NCBI GenBank assembly: GCA_963971405.1
Contig: OZ020488.1
Location: 20,603,089 to 20,667,088 of the forward strand
Source of the DNA: Psococerastis gibbosa
Lineage: Eukaryota; Arthropoda; Insecta; Psocodea; Psocidae
Direction of reading: 5' to 3'
Length of the DNA: 64,000 bases
The translations under genes and the position numbers were made by a program. Positions 30,681 to 42,432 of the stretch are shown here, piece by piece. Positions within the stretch are counted from its first letter, which is position 1, and each line of letters starts with the position of its first letter. A model generated the notes under the pieces. The model was given only the letters and a program-made list of their open reading frames with translations. It ran no database searches and had not been told where the DNA came from.

Positions 30681-33369
30681 GCCGACATTGCAGACAAATA
30701 TGTAATATTGCTTTATCGAACTTCTTTTGGATATGGAAATCCTTAAGACAATTTTTTACCATTGTTAATTCTACAACTACCTACTACATATTAAGCTATA
30801 CTAATTGCTAAATAGGGACGGATTCACTCGAGCCGGTTCTTATTAGTCATTATGTTTTATGAAAATTGAGGTTTTTTGCTTTGAATGAAGTCAAATTATG
30901 CTGAGCTTGCAGAGGATGTAAAAAGGAGGCCATGACCTTTTGATATTTACCGTTTCAATGAATAATGATTCACTTAACTCGGCACCCCTTGTGGCAACTT
31001 CAATGAATATTTCATAAGAGGTAAATAGAATGGAAAATTTCCATACTTTACTTTGAGACCAAGATTTTCATTGCACTTTCCCACGTTTGATCTTATTTTA
31101 TTCGATATGTCCTGAGAGTCTTGCTGCTGTTTGGGAGAAACTAGGGCTCTTTAGTGGTTTGGAACTACTTAAATAAATTGTCTTCCAGATTTCAATTGCT
31201 AGACTGATGGGTCGAAGTCGCCTTTACGCATTTCACCTTCACGGGTCAGGTATGGATGGGAAGATAAGGGAGTGAAGACGGAGAATAGGAAAGGGGAAAT
31301 GGGTCAGAAGTATTTTGTAGGTTAAAGATGTGTTTACGCCTTCCCTCCCGCTTAAGCCAAGAAAAGGAGTTAAGATGAGGAGTAATGCGTTCCCTGTACA
31401 AATTTATGTTGAGCGCAAATCTGACATTTGATTTTTTAGTCGCTTTTATTGTATGTACACGTATTTTTATTATATATTATATTTTTATTGCAACTCATGT
31501 TGGTTACATACCAGTCCATAGTGATCAGAAAACCACTATTCTCCCTCAGAGATAACACATGAAAAAAAATCAGTTGAGCTATACTATTGTGCATGGCTAC
31601 ATACAATTAACAATGCAATACTCTACTTACCGTAATTATCATTGTTGAAGTCTTTGTAAAAAGAGAACGCAATGAACCTTTATAGACATTTTCTTGTGAA
31701 TGTTGGCGAATAAGGTAGTAAGGCAGTAGTAACGACAATTTATTGCGTATTCAAGCCATAAAATCCAGTGTGGTCATTGTCCTGTCTTTTAATCAGCAGC
31801 CATAAGTCAACGCCATCAAGTTCGCGGCATTCTTTGAATCGCTATCAACAATAGTTGGCTAGAATATTATTATGCAGAAACTGATGCACTTCGTCAGGCC
31901 TGTACCCATGATTTTTTTTTGGGGGTGGGGGGCTAGAACGAATGTACCATTCTCTCCTAAGTAAGTTATGCAGTCAATATAAATTAACCAGCAAGAGGCT
32001 TTTGTATTGTAGACATTTCACATGCATACATACCGTACCAGGCTCTGAATATGGTGACAGTGGTGACACCAGTGAGCTGGACGACCGTTGTCCCAGAAGG
32101 GAAATGTTTCGAAGCATAGGCGTAAATTAGTCGGACTTCAACATTTCTATGCATTGTTTTTTTGAATTCCAAGTTTAAATTGTAGAACATATTCTTTTCA
32201 AAAGCATTATTTTTGCAAATACAAATGACCATAGTGACAAGGGGTGTTTTATTGCTAAATTTTAAAGCAACTAGTCCAGTAAATATAAGTTAATATTTTT
32301 CGAGCTACAGCCAGAAAACCGCGGAGAGATGTATTTTCTCACTTTTATTTTTCCACTTTTTTTGGCGGGAAATGACAGAATCGAATTCAACATCCCCAAA
32401 AACATAAAAACGAAAAAAAATTCGAGGCCAACGAAACTTCCTTTAAATGGGCTGTTTTTCTTACATATTTACTGGACTACAGTCAGAATAATAACAATAA
32501 AAAATAAAATAAAAATTGATAACGTCAGGTTACAGTACACTTGCATATTGTACATTGGATTTCTTTTAGCTTTGCCTGTTACATTATTTATTTTGACTAA
32601 AACTTTGGGGTCCTGCACGTCATTGTTAACGAATGAGAATGTACAGTATGTGCCCAACTAATCCCTGATCGCTGCAATGAACGTCCAATAAAATACGATA
32701 ATTGACCGTTAAATCCAACAGTATTTTTAGTCTTGGCTTTAAATTTTTGCACTACAGGAAACAATTTCCAAATTTCGAGAATGTGTATCTAGATAGGTAC
32801 TCTGTTCTTCAATAGCATTGTCTTACACACTCAAATATTGTTTCAATATTCGGCCCAATAAATATGGATCTAAGAAAAATTGGAAAATTATACCTAAATT
32901 AGATTCAAATCGTAAACTTCAACATATTATATTCCAAATATTTCTTCGATCGAATAAATATTGGAGTGTGTAATCAGGGCCATTGTACAATAGTATTGAA
33001 ATTATCTGTTAAAAAGTCCATCTGAACATCAACTGGTGGGGTACGATCCTACGTCATGTTTTTGCGGCGTCTGTACAGTGGCCATCAGCTAAATACTCGT
33101 GCCAGTCGAACGTTGGATACTAATACTGTTAGCTGTCAATTTTTTTCGTTTCCTCATGTTGGTCGTATTCTGTTATTTATAGTTGCTGGGGAATTTTTTT
33201 TATCTGCTATTCATTATTTAAGTGTTACAAAATGGACCCAAGTACTCTTGAGAGTTGAGACTCATAGATGAGTAGACTTTTATCTGGTGAACTCAATATA
33301 ACATTATGTTTCCAATACAATATTATTGTCGTGATGTGATGGTTCGGTAACGGGAGCGATGACAGGGGC
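30681..33369. other. NOS1AP intron, nothing recognised
   Basis: It contains a short family C end (CACTCGAGCCGGTTCTT at about 30827). The ORFs at 31942 and 32329 have no domain or splice support. Confidence 0.35.
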
Positions 33370-33834
33370 ATGCTGAAGGGCTCCAGGACATCTCTCAACG
33401 ACGGAGGAGACCCCCCCAGTGAAAAACCACGAAAGAAGCTGTCCTTTCGTGAACCTGAGGTGGTCATGGGAGCTGTTCGGAAGGATGACCGGAAAAAAGA
33501 CGAAGGAAGGGACCACAGACAAGAGGACACAGTCCGCCGAAAAATAAGTGGTGAATTCGAGCGAAGAGTAGACAATTCTTCCAGTGAGACAGTGCGCCGA
33601 AAGTTAAGTGATGATTCGGAATGGCGAAGAGATGAGAGGACTGGCGAGGAGTCGGTTCGAAGAAAAGGGGGGCGGGAGACTCCTCCTGAGAGGAATGAAG
33701 TGATTGAGGAGTCAGGAAGAATGAGGAGTGAGAGAAATGTGCCTGCTGAAACAGAGAGGAGGAGAGCTGAGAGAAGTCTGACTGCTGACTGGTTATATAG
33801 GAGGATCAGCGAAGAGGATGAAGAGGAACTTGAG
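33370..33834 (+). CDS. NOS1AP: Candidate alternative first exon of NOS1AP
   Basis: ATG at 33370 opens a 155-codon stretch that ends ...EEDEEELE at a GTAATT donor in phase 0. It can therefore join in frame to the phase-0 PTB helix exon at 35813. It is highly charged and clearly different from the AT-rich intron around it. Residues include PRKKLSFREPEV and about three degenerate repeats built on E-x-(T/S)-V-R-R-K (DTVRRKISGEFERR, ETVRRKLSDDSEWRR, ESVRRKGGRE). RRK(L/I)S and KKLS fit basophilic kinase (PKA-type) sites. An in-frame stop 36 bases upstream of the ATG and no pyrimidine-rich acceptor favour a first exon over a cassette. The resulting protein would lack most of the PTB domain. Function unknown. 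Confidence 0.55.
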
Positions 33835-34216
33835 GTAATTTATACTGTGACTATGTTGCTGCTTACCTTGTACAAGAATGCCTTTGGGTAGTGGGACCAC
33901 ACAGTGGTCTGACGGGAGTTGGCAAAGGGGTTGTTATTGAGCTAGGTACGCTACGAGGACGAAAGGTTCGAAAGGTTCCCAGACTGCTCTTGTATATCTA
34001 GGCCTGCCATATCATATCGTGATAATACTATTCGGCGGAAGAAACCTTGCATTGTAGTTACTCGAGCGTTTTTTAGCCTCACATCATTCATAGTCTAATA
34101 ACAGTTCCGACACCCGAAATAGTGTAAAAAACACTGATCTAACTTGTCGTGTAATACGAGAGTGTTTAATTGATATTTTATGGCTTATCGTGATCGTGTA
34201 ATACTGCTCACAGAAG
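33835..34216. other. NOS1AP intron, nothing recognised
   Basis: No repeat or coding exon identified. Confidence 0.35.
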
Positions 34217-34224
34217 TGGTTAAC

Positions 34225-34348
34225 CAGGCCCGTAACTTCTTGGTTTTACACTGGATGGAATTGAACTTACCAGACGTATGACCTTTTACTACGGGCTATA
34301 GGATAGCAGCCCCCCCCCCCCCCAAACAAAATTCTGGTTACGGGTCTG
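34225..34348. mobile_element. hAT-type MITE, 124 bp
   Basis: Inverted ends CAGGCCCGTAAC and GGTTACGGGTCTG, with exact 8-bp duplication TGGTTAAC (34217-34224, 34349-34356). A 14-nt poly-C run lies inside near the right end. Confidence 0.85.
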
Positions 34349-34356
34349 TGGTTAAC

Positions 34357-35812
34357 AGGGGGAAACCATCAGTACTTATAAGGACTAATAAACCTGATGA
34401 TGGGATTAGCACACATTCCCGAAACGTCGCCCCCTTCCCCCCAGACAATTGGTTCCACTCTAATTGTGAGGCCCTTGCGTCTAATGACTATTAAGGTAGC
34501 AGGCAATGTAAATCCAACTAGCACTTTGTTAAATAAGGGAAAAATAGTTATTTTTGATTTGCAAATAAAAACGCTCTTTCGAAGATCGGTACCTAGGTCT
34601 GTAAATTTGCTTCTGCGTAGCTTCAAGCTAAAGATTTTTACCGCCTTATTATGCTGGGGTGCACTACAGCGCCCCAAACAATGAATTAAATACTTGTTGC
34701 GTTGGACAGGACTTGGCTCCTTCTGTCCCCCCGAATTAGCGTAGGAGGAACAACGGTGATTAATGGTTTGGATGCGCCTGTAGTTTTTGTCCATTAAAAA
34801 TTCCGTAGACTTGGAATATTTATAGCTGTGATATTTTGTTATCGCAGCAAGCGGAAAATTGCGAAGCTGCCGCCAAGGTGACGGTTGACGTACTAATATC
34901 TATTAACCCGCGAGATTTGAGAAAGTTGCAATTTGATAGGTTAATGGAACATTATCCCAGACCCAGAGTTTTCTAATATGTGAACATACTTGTTTTCCAT
35001 GCCCAGTTCCTATTCGTCATTCGCCAACACGTACATTTTTCGTTTCGCTTAGCCCCTCTCCCCGACCCATGAAATTTATGAGACTTCCTAAAGAGTGTCA
35101 AATCGTCCTTGGTCTAACGTGGTCCTTTTCCCGTAGGGTGGTCCTTACGGTAGGGGTAATAATGAACTTGAAGGCATTTTCTTGCGTGTTCTTATTGAAG
35201 GTGTATTGAACCCTTGTTATCTCCCCTCTTTCCGAAGTTAGTTGAAATGTGTTGAAACACATGAGCCATCATTGATTCACACCTAGTTCCATCATTAGTT
35301 GATTGTCAGTGAACTCTCAAACTGGCTCTAAGTGTTGAAGAGAGCTTCTAATTCAATTATTGCTCTCTCTCCGTTAATTTTGTTTCAGTCATTGGCCCTT
35401 GTGGCTTCAATGTTCCTCACCAACATTATATGAAAATAATGGGGCCAGACAATTTCAATTTTGTTGTTTTGCTAAATATGAACTGACTATTGCTCCTAGC
35501 AGAACCTGTTCATTTCGATTTCTCAAACACCAGCATAATGGGTCCTTCCAAAACTAAATTGAGTTAGGCTTATCAGAAATGTGTAACATTTGCCCCGTCA
35601 TTATATCTCGTGTGGATGCCGGATGGGCGTGGGGGAGAGTAGGGGTGAGAGGGCAGTTTTTGGATACTGACTGTTTTTAGGCAGCGGCGCTGTAGAGCCC
35701 ACAACTGGTGACGCCCATGTTCATATGTGAGTTATGCACCATCCCATTTGATACAGACTGTATATGACAATTGAAATGTTTAGGAAAACCTATAAGTCTC
35801 TTTTCTTTGCAG
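34357..35812. other. NOS1AP intron, nothing recognised
   Basis: Overlapping ORFs on both strands at 34369-34794 lack domain, splice or composition support. Confidence 0.35.
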
Positions 35813-35978
35813 AGTCAAGCCATGAAAATAGTTCGAACTGTTGGCCAGGCTTTCGAAGTTTGCCATAAACTGTCTATTAATTCCCCTGTCCCGTTGGACG
35901 ACGAGCAGGATCCTCTGCAAGACCTGGACGCTTCTAGCGAGAAGGATAGCGACGCTTTCAGTGATCAGCCCAGAAAAG
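35813..35978 (+). CDS. NOS1AP: NOS1AP exon: end of PTB domain and linker
   Basis: Bounded by CTTTTCTTTGCAG and GTAAGG. It encodes SQAMKIVRTVGQAFEVCHKL (the C-terminal PTB helix, almost identical to vertebrate NOS1AP SQAMRIVRTVGQAFEVCHKL), then SINSPVPLDDEQDPLQDLDA and an acidic serine-rich tail ending RK plus one base. It ends in phase 1, matching the two-base start of the 45017 exon. Confidence 0.96.
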
Positions 35979-38900
35979 GTAAGGCCTTATAATATTCTCG
36001 ACAAAGAAACCAATCTCAATAAAAAGTGTTGGCCTTAGGATCTATTGTATATGCTGAGGCACAGGCTAAGGGGGATACCCACTCTAGTCACTAAGGTTTT
36101 TTATTTTACCGTTTACCCATAACCATTTTCAATGTTTTTGAAGTTTGGTTGTTCGTAAACTCAACAGATGAGATTATCATGCAACTATTGTTGTACTACG
36201 GTACTGCATTTTTTTCCATTCATTGCGCAACTGGAATAACAAGAGTAAAAAGTAAAGGAGATGATTAATTTGAATTTAAATAGAAAGTACTTTAGTGACT
36301 TCTTAGGCTATTATTTATTCAATGAAAAGCCCAGCATCAAAGAAACTTAATAAATGCCCCAGACTCTTGAACTCACCGAGATGACTGAGAGAGCACATTA
36401 TGTAGGGTTATATTTGATGCCCCTTACACAATCGACTTCACTTCCCCATAGCTGTTTCAAAAATAGTTATTATTGCAGAAAGTCTGGCTATTTATAATTC
36501 ACAAAACATAAATTATTTAGTTATGGTGTAATTATTTTTTTATTTCATCTTGCTAGTTTCAAACATCAGTGTTAAATTACTTTAACGAGTACAGGAAATC
36601 TCTGATTTCGTTAATTACAGTACCTATCGTGTATTGCCGACTTTATTGTTTAACTCTGGGTACTTAAGGCCCTTACTCACTATTCTGCTTGACAAGCTAA
36701 ATTGTGCTGGGGCATGGTTTCTATGCCGTAATATGTCAGCATTAAGTGTTAAGTTAATTTATGATGATACCAGTATCTTACAGTGATTTAGTATCGCAAG
36801 GCACACTTTTATATTTCAGAATGTTTTATATGGTGCCTAAATTATTTATAATAGTTTCTTATGGCCAATTGCAATAGATAAATTTGCCCCTAGTTGTACC
36901 CGATGCGATGTGTGGCTGATTGTGTGTTGTTGAAATCTATACAATGTAACCCAACTTACTGTAGGCTGCTTCCACTACCCCCCCCCCCTCCCCCCGCCGC
37001 AAATGGGCTCGATCCGTCCCTGATAACTATATAGGTAAATATTCCGCATATAGTAGATGACGAACATGATTCTTCAAGTCTGACCATGCTGACCAATGTT
37101 GTAGTTTCATCTCTGTTTAATACTGATGAACAGATTCTAGGATTGTTAAGGTAAAATCTGAGTGATTCCAACTTGTCAACCAAACCTAGTCGTGACCATA
37201 TAAAATACACTAAAATAGGATACGTAAGCGTATAAGCCGTAAACCAGCAACACTTATGTAGGAATTCGCCGTTGTAGTGGTGTTCAATTAAGGCGCTGTG
37301 CCTTTCCCCTTTCTTATTGGTTAGTTACCATGCATAATAATATTATAATGGTGATGACTTAATTTGAAATGTACGTTTAGTGCATCTACCTACCGAAATA
37401 TTTTTGAAATAATAATGCGAAAAAAATCTATCCCTGCTGCTCATACAATTAGCGCTAATGTGGTTTGGCGTGTTTTCATTCCATTACTCATTAGTGATGT
37501 TGATATTTCTTTGATATTTTTCACACTTCATAACGTTCGACCTGAACAAAAACCAGGTACGATGTGAAATTGCCAACCCCTATAAACTCGATTTCGGTCA
37601 TGCGATGACCCCTCTGATTTGCCAGTTATATTTGTAAGTGAGATGTGTAAATTACGTCAGGCGGAAAATAAACGCAAATTGATCAAGATGACTTGCAATA
37701 CTTTGTCGTCCGACGATTTTCAGAAAGTATAACGCATGCTTTGTTTCTTGCAAGTCAGCCTGATAAGCGTTCGTCGAAGGGGCTGCTTTCGTTACAGGGT
37801 TAAATAACGAAGCATGCCAATTTCTGGCAACATTACCCGCGTTGACTTGCTCGTTGTAATGCTGCCGAGTTAATTGCCCGTGATGTCTTTTACGAGGCTA
37901 TGAATTTCGTCTCTCCATCTACTGTCGATAAATTCGAATTCTGGTTTTTATAGTCCTCTTTTGATACTACCTCCTCACAATACCTCATTATACATTGAGA
38001 AAATCAGCATTAGATAATTAGCCTACTATACAAGATGTTAAAACAATAAATATTAATTGACCTCTCTCAGGTTTAAGAGTTTAAGTGCTTGGATCATGTC
38101 TGCACACTCATACAGTACATTTTAACAAACTTTATATTTGTTTCCCGTTCCTATTGCTTACGCGACACAGTTTAGATATTGAAAATTACTTGAAGGCCAC
38201 TCCAACCTTGTGAAGGAAAACTTACGGGTGTCCACAGCAGTAAAAGCAATTTATACGCCACGAACTCACATAATGATTATCTGGAGAGACGTATAATGAA
38301 ATGAAATGAAGTTAAGAATGCCATTTATTGCTATTCTAACTACCTACTTATGTAGGTTTATATTGTCACTGACTGAAGTTGGGTTGGTGTCTATTCTACA
38401 ATGCCATCAAATTAATGTAAAAAGTAAAAATATGGCGTAGCCTATTCGGACTCGAAACAATGCAAAGTAAACATTCTATTGATTGATCTATGGCCCGGAT
38501 GTAAATAAAACTGATTGGAAGACCATTCAACGAAAGCTTTCAGTTAACGTCCTACTTTATTTCTGAGAAGTGAACTGTTTTTTTTCGGACTCATTATATG
38601 TGGGCGCTAAACGAACATTCGCTTTCTTGCCGTTGTTAATGGAAAGACCTCGTTTATTATTGACATTTATATTTAATTTTACTGCGGCTTTATTTTTATT
38701 TTTATCGTATTGCTGAAAGCCTTTTCTACTTACCCTACGTTGGTGACAGTTTTGTGATGACGTGCTCGTTCTTTGTCCCATTGTAGTCGTCTATTCTTAG
38801 ATGATTCTTTGATGATTACCTGATTTTATGACTAAATTACTTGGGGGTGTCTCCTTTCATGTACTCTACAGTTATGCGTATTTTCCTTTCATAAAGAATT

Positions 38901-39017
38901 TTTGCGTTTCAAGATTCATTGTTCACTGACCATTTTTGTGCGAAGTGCCATAATATAAACTTGCGTTGTTGAGTTCAAAATATTTAGTAAACAAAGAATT
39001 GTGCATTTTTTGCGGTC
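35979..39017. other. 9-kb NOS1AP intron, first part; nothing recognised
   Basis: A poly-C run near 36978. No transposon termini or coding exon identified. Confidence 0.35.
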
Positions 39018-39021
39018 TTAA

Positions 39022-39405
39022 GAGTGTACAGCCCGTAGGAAATTGGCAGCCCGAAATTTAATACTTTTTATTTTTTATTGAATTAACTAAGCATGTTATT
39101 AAATATTTGGCTCATCAAAGTTGTGGAAGACTACTTCATGCATCATATTATAAGATATTTTTAATTTTCGAAATTGTAGTTTTTTCAGAAACATGCAAAT
39201 ATTTTATAAACAATAACTTTTCACGTATAATCGATTTTATAAAAAAACTGCAATTTCGAAAACTAAAAATACCTTATTATATATGGTGCATGAAGTAGTC
39301 TTCTACAACTTTGATGAGCCAAATCTTTAATAACATGCTTAGTTAATTAAATATAAAAAAAAATATTAAATTTCGGGCTATCACTTTCCTACGGGCTGTA
39401 CACTC
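39022..39405. mobile_element. TTAA-flanked long-hairpin element (family B), copy 2
   Basis: 384 bp flanked by TTAA (39018-39021, 39406-39409), with the same GAGTGTACAGCCCGTAGG ends and arm sequence as 11545-11931. Mid-element orientation of the non-palindromic spacer is inverted relative to copy 1. Confidence 0.85.
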
Positions 39406-39617
39406 TTAATTAATTCCTCCTTGCACCACAGGAAAAATATGAAAATGGTCGGATGGAATATTCATAAAAATGCAAAATTTCTATTAAAAAAAAAACAGGC
39501 TATTTACCAGACAGATCTTTCGGTAGATGATGATTATATATCTGTACAACCGTTGTCTTATTTTTATTTCGCAATATACTATACTATGCTATTTATACCT
39601 ATATTTTTTTTTCTATT

Positions 39618-40252
39618 TATACGCTAGTGTAAGGAAAGCTTTGCGACGGTCAAAGTTTTCGATTCCGAGATTTCAGTGGTTTTACACGTTTTGAGGTCCC
39701 AAAAACAAAAAAGTGGCTTTTTACGGAATGTTTTGTCTGTCGATTTTGCATGAAATTTGGAATTTGGCTTGTAGGTTCACAAAAACCATGTCTCGGGACT
39801 TTTATTTTATTTATTACTAACTGAATTTTGGGGTGTTTTACCGTTAAAAAAACATAAAAAAAGGCTAATATTTTTTTAACGGTTCAAAGGAACTTTTTCA
39901 AATTCACTTATTATAGGGAGTCGTTACTAACGTAAAAAAAACTCAATGTCTTGCCCCCTGATAGTTTGGTTCTGCGGAAAAAAATAAAAAAGATACAATT
40001 TTCATGAAAAATGGCAAAATAATTGCATTGTATACCCTGCTATTACAGTATTACTGTGATGCATTACATTGGTCTGCGTGTTCTAGACTAGGCAATCGTC
40101 CCATCGATTAATTCAGTATTTTGGGATAGGGAAACTCAAGGCAACCGAAATTTAACCCTACGACAATTATTTACCTTGGAAATATTACAGTACAGTCTAT
40201 ACTAATTGATATAATATAGAAAGCATGTAAGGGTTCACTCGCACCGGTTCTT
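39618..40252 (-). repeat. Dispersed repeat family C, decayed copy
   Basis: It begins ACGCTAGTGTAAGGAAAGC and ends CACTCGCACCGGTTCTT. Internal blocks are recognisable but heavily mutated, and the (GTCT)n tract is reduced. Confidence 0.7.
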
Positions 40253-40870
40253 TTTGGAAGTAATAGTAATATTTTTTGTATAATAAGAAAATGTAAATTT
40301 ACCGCAAAAACTTCTATTTATATCATTGCCGTAAATAGGGGGCTTAGCCCCCCCCCCCAGGATTTCTAGTGGCAAAGACGTTATGGAGACGAAAGGCATA
40401 GTATCCACAACAATGAAAGGGAAATTAATTCTTAGTATGATTATTTTACATGAAAAAAATCAACATATTGACCAAGTACTTTCACAAAAAATATATTAGA
40501 TACTAAAAATGCTTAAAACCCCAATACTTCAGAGCTATTTTTTTTCCAAATTTTCCAAGTATTTCTGGTGACAAAGACGTTATGAAGGCGAAAGGCATAT
40601 TTCCCGAAAGGGAAATTAATTCTTGGTATGCTGATTTCACATGATAGACATCATGAAAAAAATTACCATATTTACCAAGTCCTCTCACAAAACTATATTA
40701 CTCAAAATTATTAAAACCCCAATATTTCAGACCTATTTTTTTCAAAATTTTTCTTCGGGGGAGACCCCCGGGCCCGATTTTTTATCGATTTTTTTATCTC
40801 CGGGGGATCAAAGTCTTGGGGGTCCTAAAGCCCCCCCCCCCCCCAGAAATTTTGGGAACTTACGCCAATG
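40253..40870 (+). repeat. Dispersed minisatellite units with poly-C runs
   Basis: AAAACCCCAATACTTCAG (near 40515) and AAAACCCCAATATTTCAG (near 40711) anchors are followed by TTTTCAAAATTTTTCTTCGG and GGGGGAGACCCCCGGGCCC. Poly-C runs lie at 40350 and 40831. These units match the interior of the 6749-10085 element. Confidence 0.65.
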
Positions 40871-42018
40871 ATTTATATGAATTTTTCATCTCATTTCCAT
40901 ACCCTATGCTGCCTGTGGAGGGAGCAATTAATTATTTTTGTCAAATTGAATCGGCCATGCTTTGTTTACAAATTATTTTGACATCTCTGCCTTAAGTTAT
41001 AACAGTGTTTGCATCTCTAGCCTATGGATGTAACAAATTCTTGTGCAGTGACCTCGCTCAAATGTTGTTGTTTGTGGTGTTTTGGGCGCTGGCTTGTTGC
41101 CGACACCCCTTGACATTTACCTGGTGCTTATCAAAAGGTTGCCCTATTATCCATAAAGACTTCTTTGTAGCCTGACTGTTTCGGGATCGCCTGTATCATG
41201 ATCGATTTGCTTAAAGAGACCGTCGGCTCCGTTTGATGGTTGTCAAGTTAGAGGAAGTCGGCGCTATTTGTTGTTTTTCTCCCTCTAAACGCACACAACG
41301 CCTGCGTAAATAACAACACAGTTGGCATTCTACCTTACTTCATATTGCTATTGCTAGGCAGTGGCGGTGAACTCCCTTAATATTGCCCATTGGCCTGGCT
41401 TGTTATTCCAAAGCCCTCAATATGTTTGCAATACCCAAACTATTTCTGGCCAGCAGTCGCACGATTATACCACGGTTGAAAATTAGCCCTGTTTAGTGAA
41501 CATTACGGTTTTCGTCATGTTATACGGGCTATTGTATATTCAGATGGCAAAAGAATTCTGGCCTCGTTCAACATAATTAAATATTGTAATAATACGTGGA
41601 AAGTTGGTTTGTCGGTGGATCTAGAGTTTTATTGAGCCACAGAGGTGTTGTTTGTTTCCACTATTCGAATTGGCATGGGCTTTGAGTTAATAATACAGTG
41701 ACGTCAATGGCCTGTCTGTTGGCAGAACTGCGACAATATCTGGCCAGCCGCCATTCTGCCCGAGGCCCTTTGATGTGCTGTACGCAACTTGAAATTGCAC
41801 AAATACGCAACCATAACAATGAAACATACTTTTGCTGTGGTTACTGCTGGACTGCCGAGAAAGGAGAGGTGGAGTACTTACGATCTATACAGTATACAGT
41901 ATGCTGTAGTTTATTTCGACCAATTTAACCACAATGCTGATTAGGTTATAAGCCTAACCCCCGATTTTTGGCGCCATGCGGTTAAAATTGCTATTACCTA
42001 ATGCTCAGAAGCACCTAA
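40871..42018. other. NOS1AP intron; balanced-composition, repeat-free stretch
   Basis: 41000-41950 is less AT-rich than the surroundings and matches none of the repeat families here. The short ORF at 41698-41928 has no recognised domain. Confidence 0.3.
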
Positions 42019-42432
42019 AAGAACCGGTCCGAGTTTACTCGAACATGTTTTCCAATTTATCAATTAGTAGATAGAGAAAACGAGTAATTTCATGGTAAAT
42101 AATTTTCCTATTGTTAAATTTCGGACATCTGGGGGGGGGGGGGTTTGTCCACCTGACGTCACTGGAGGTTAAGTAAATTCTAGATAGGTCAGACATTACA
42201 TTACATTAGCACAAAGCAATAATGGCAGGGCACGCAATGCATTTGAGCGTGAATTTTCTATCTTTTTTTCAAAAACATTTTTTTGCACAAAACCAAATAG
42301 TTTTCAGACATTTCGTAAGAACCACTTTTTTGGTTCCTGGGACCTCAAAACGTGTAAGTCCGTTGAAAACTCGGAATCGAAAATTTGGACCATCACACAG
42401 CTTTCCTTATACTACGTATAAATTGGAAAGCA
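42019..42432 (+). repeat. Dispersed repeat family C, internally deleted copy
   Basis: It starts AAGAACCGGTCCGAGTTTAC, keeps the poly-G run (42130-42144) and CCACCTGACGTCACTGG, then jumps from CACAAAACCAAATAGTTTTC directly to CAGACATTTCGTAAGAACCAC. It ends TACTACGTATAAATTGG. Confidence 0.8.

Noticed and set aside
34369..34794. Overlapping ORFs of 95 (+) and 141 (-) codons
   Set aside because: No domain, no splice sites, no poly(A) signal and ordinary intron composition; taken as chance openings.
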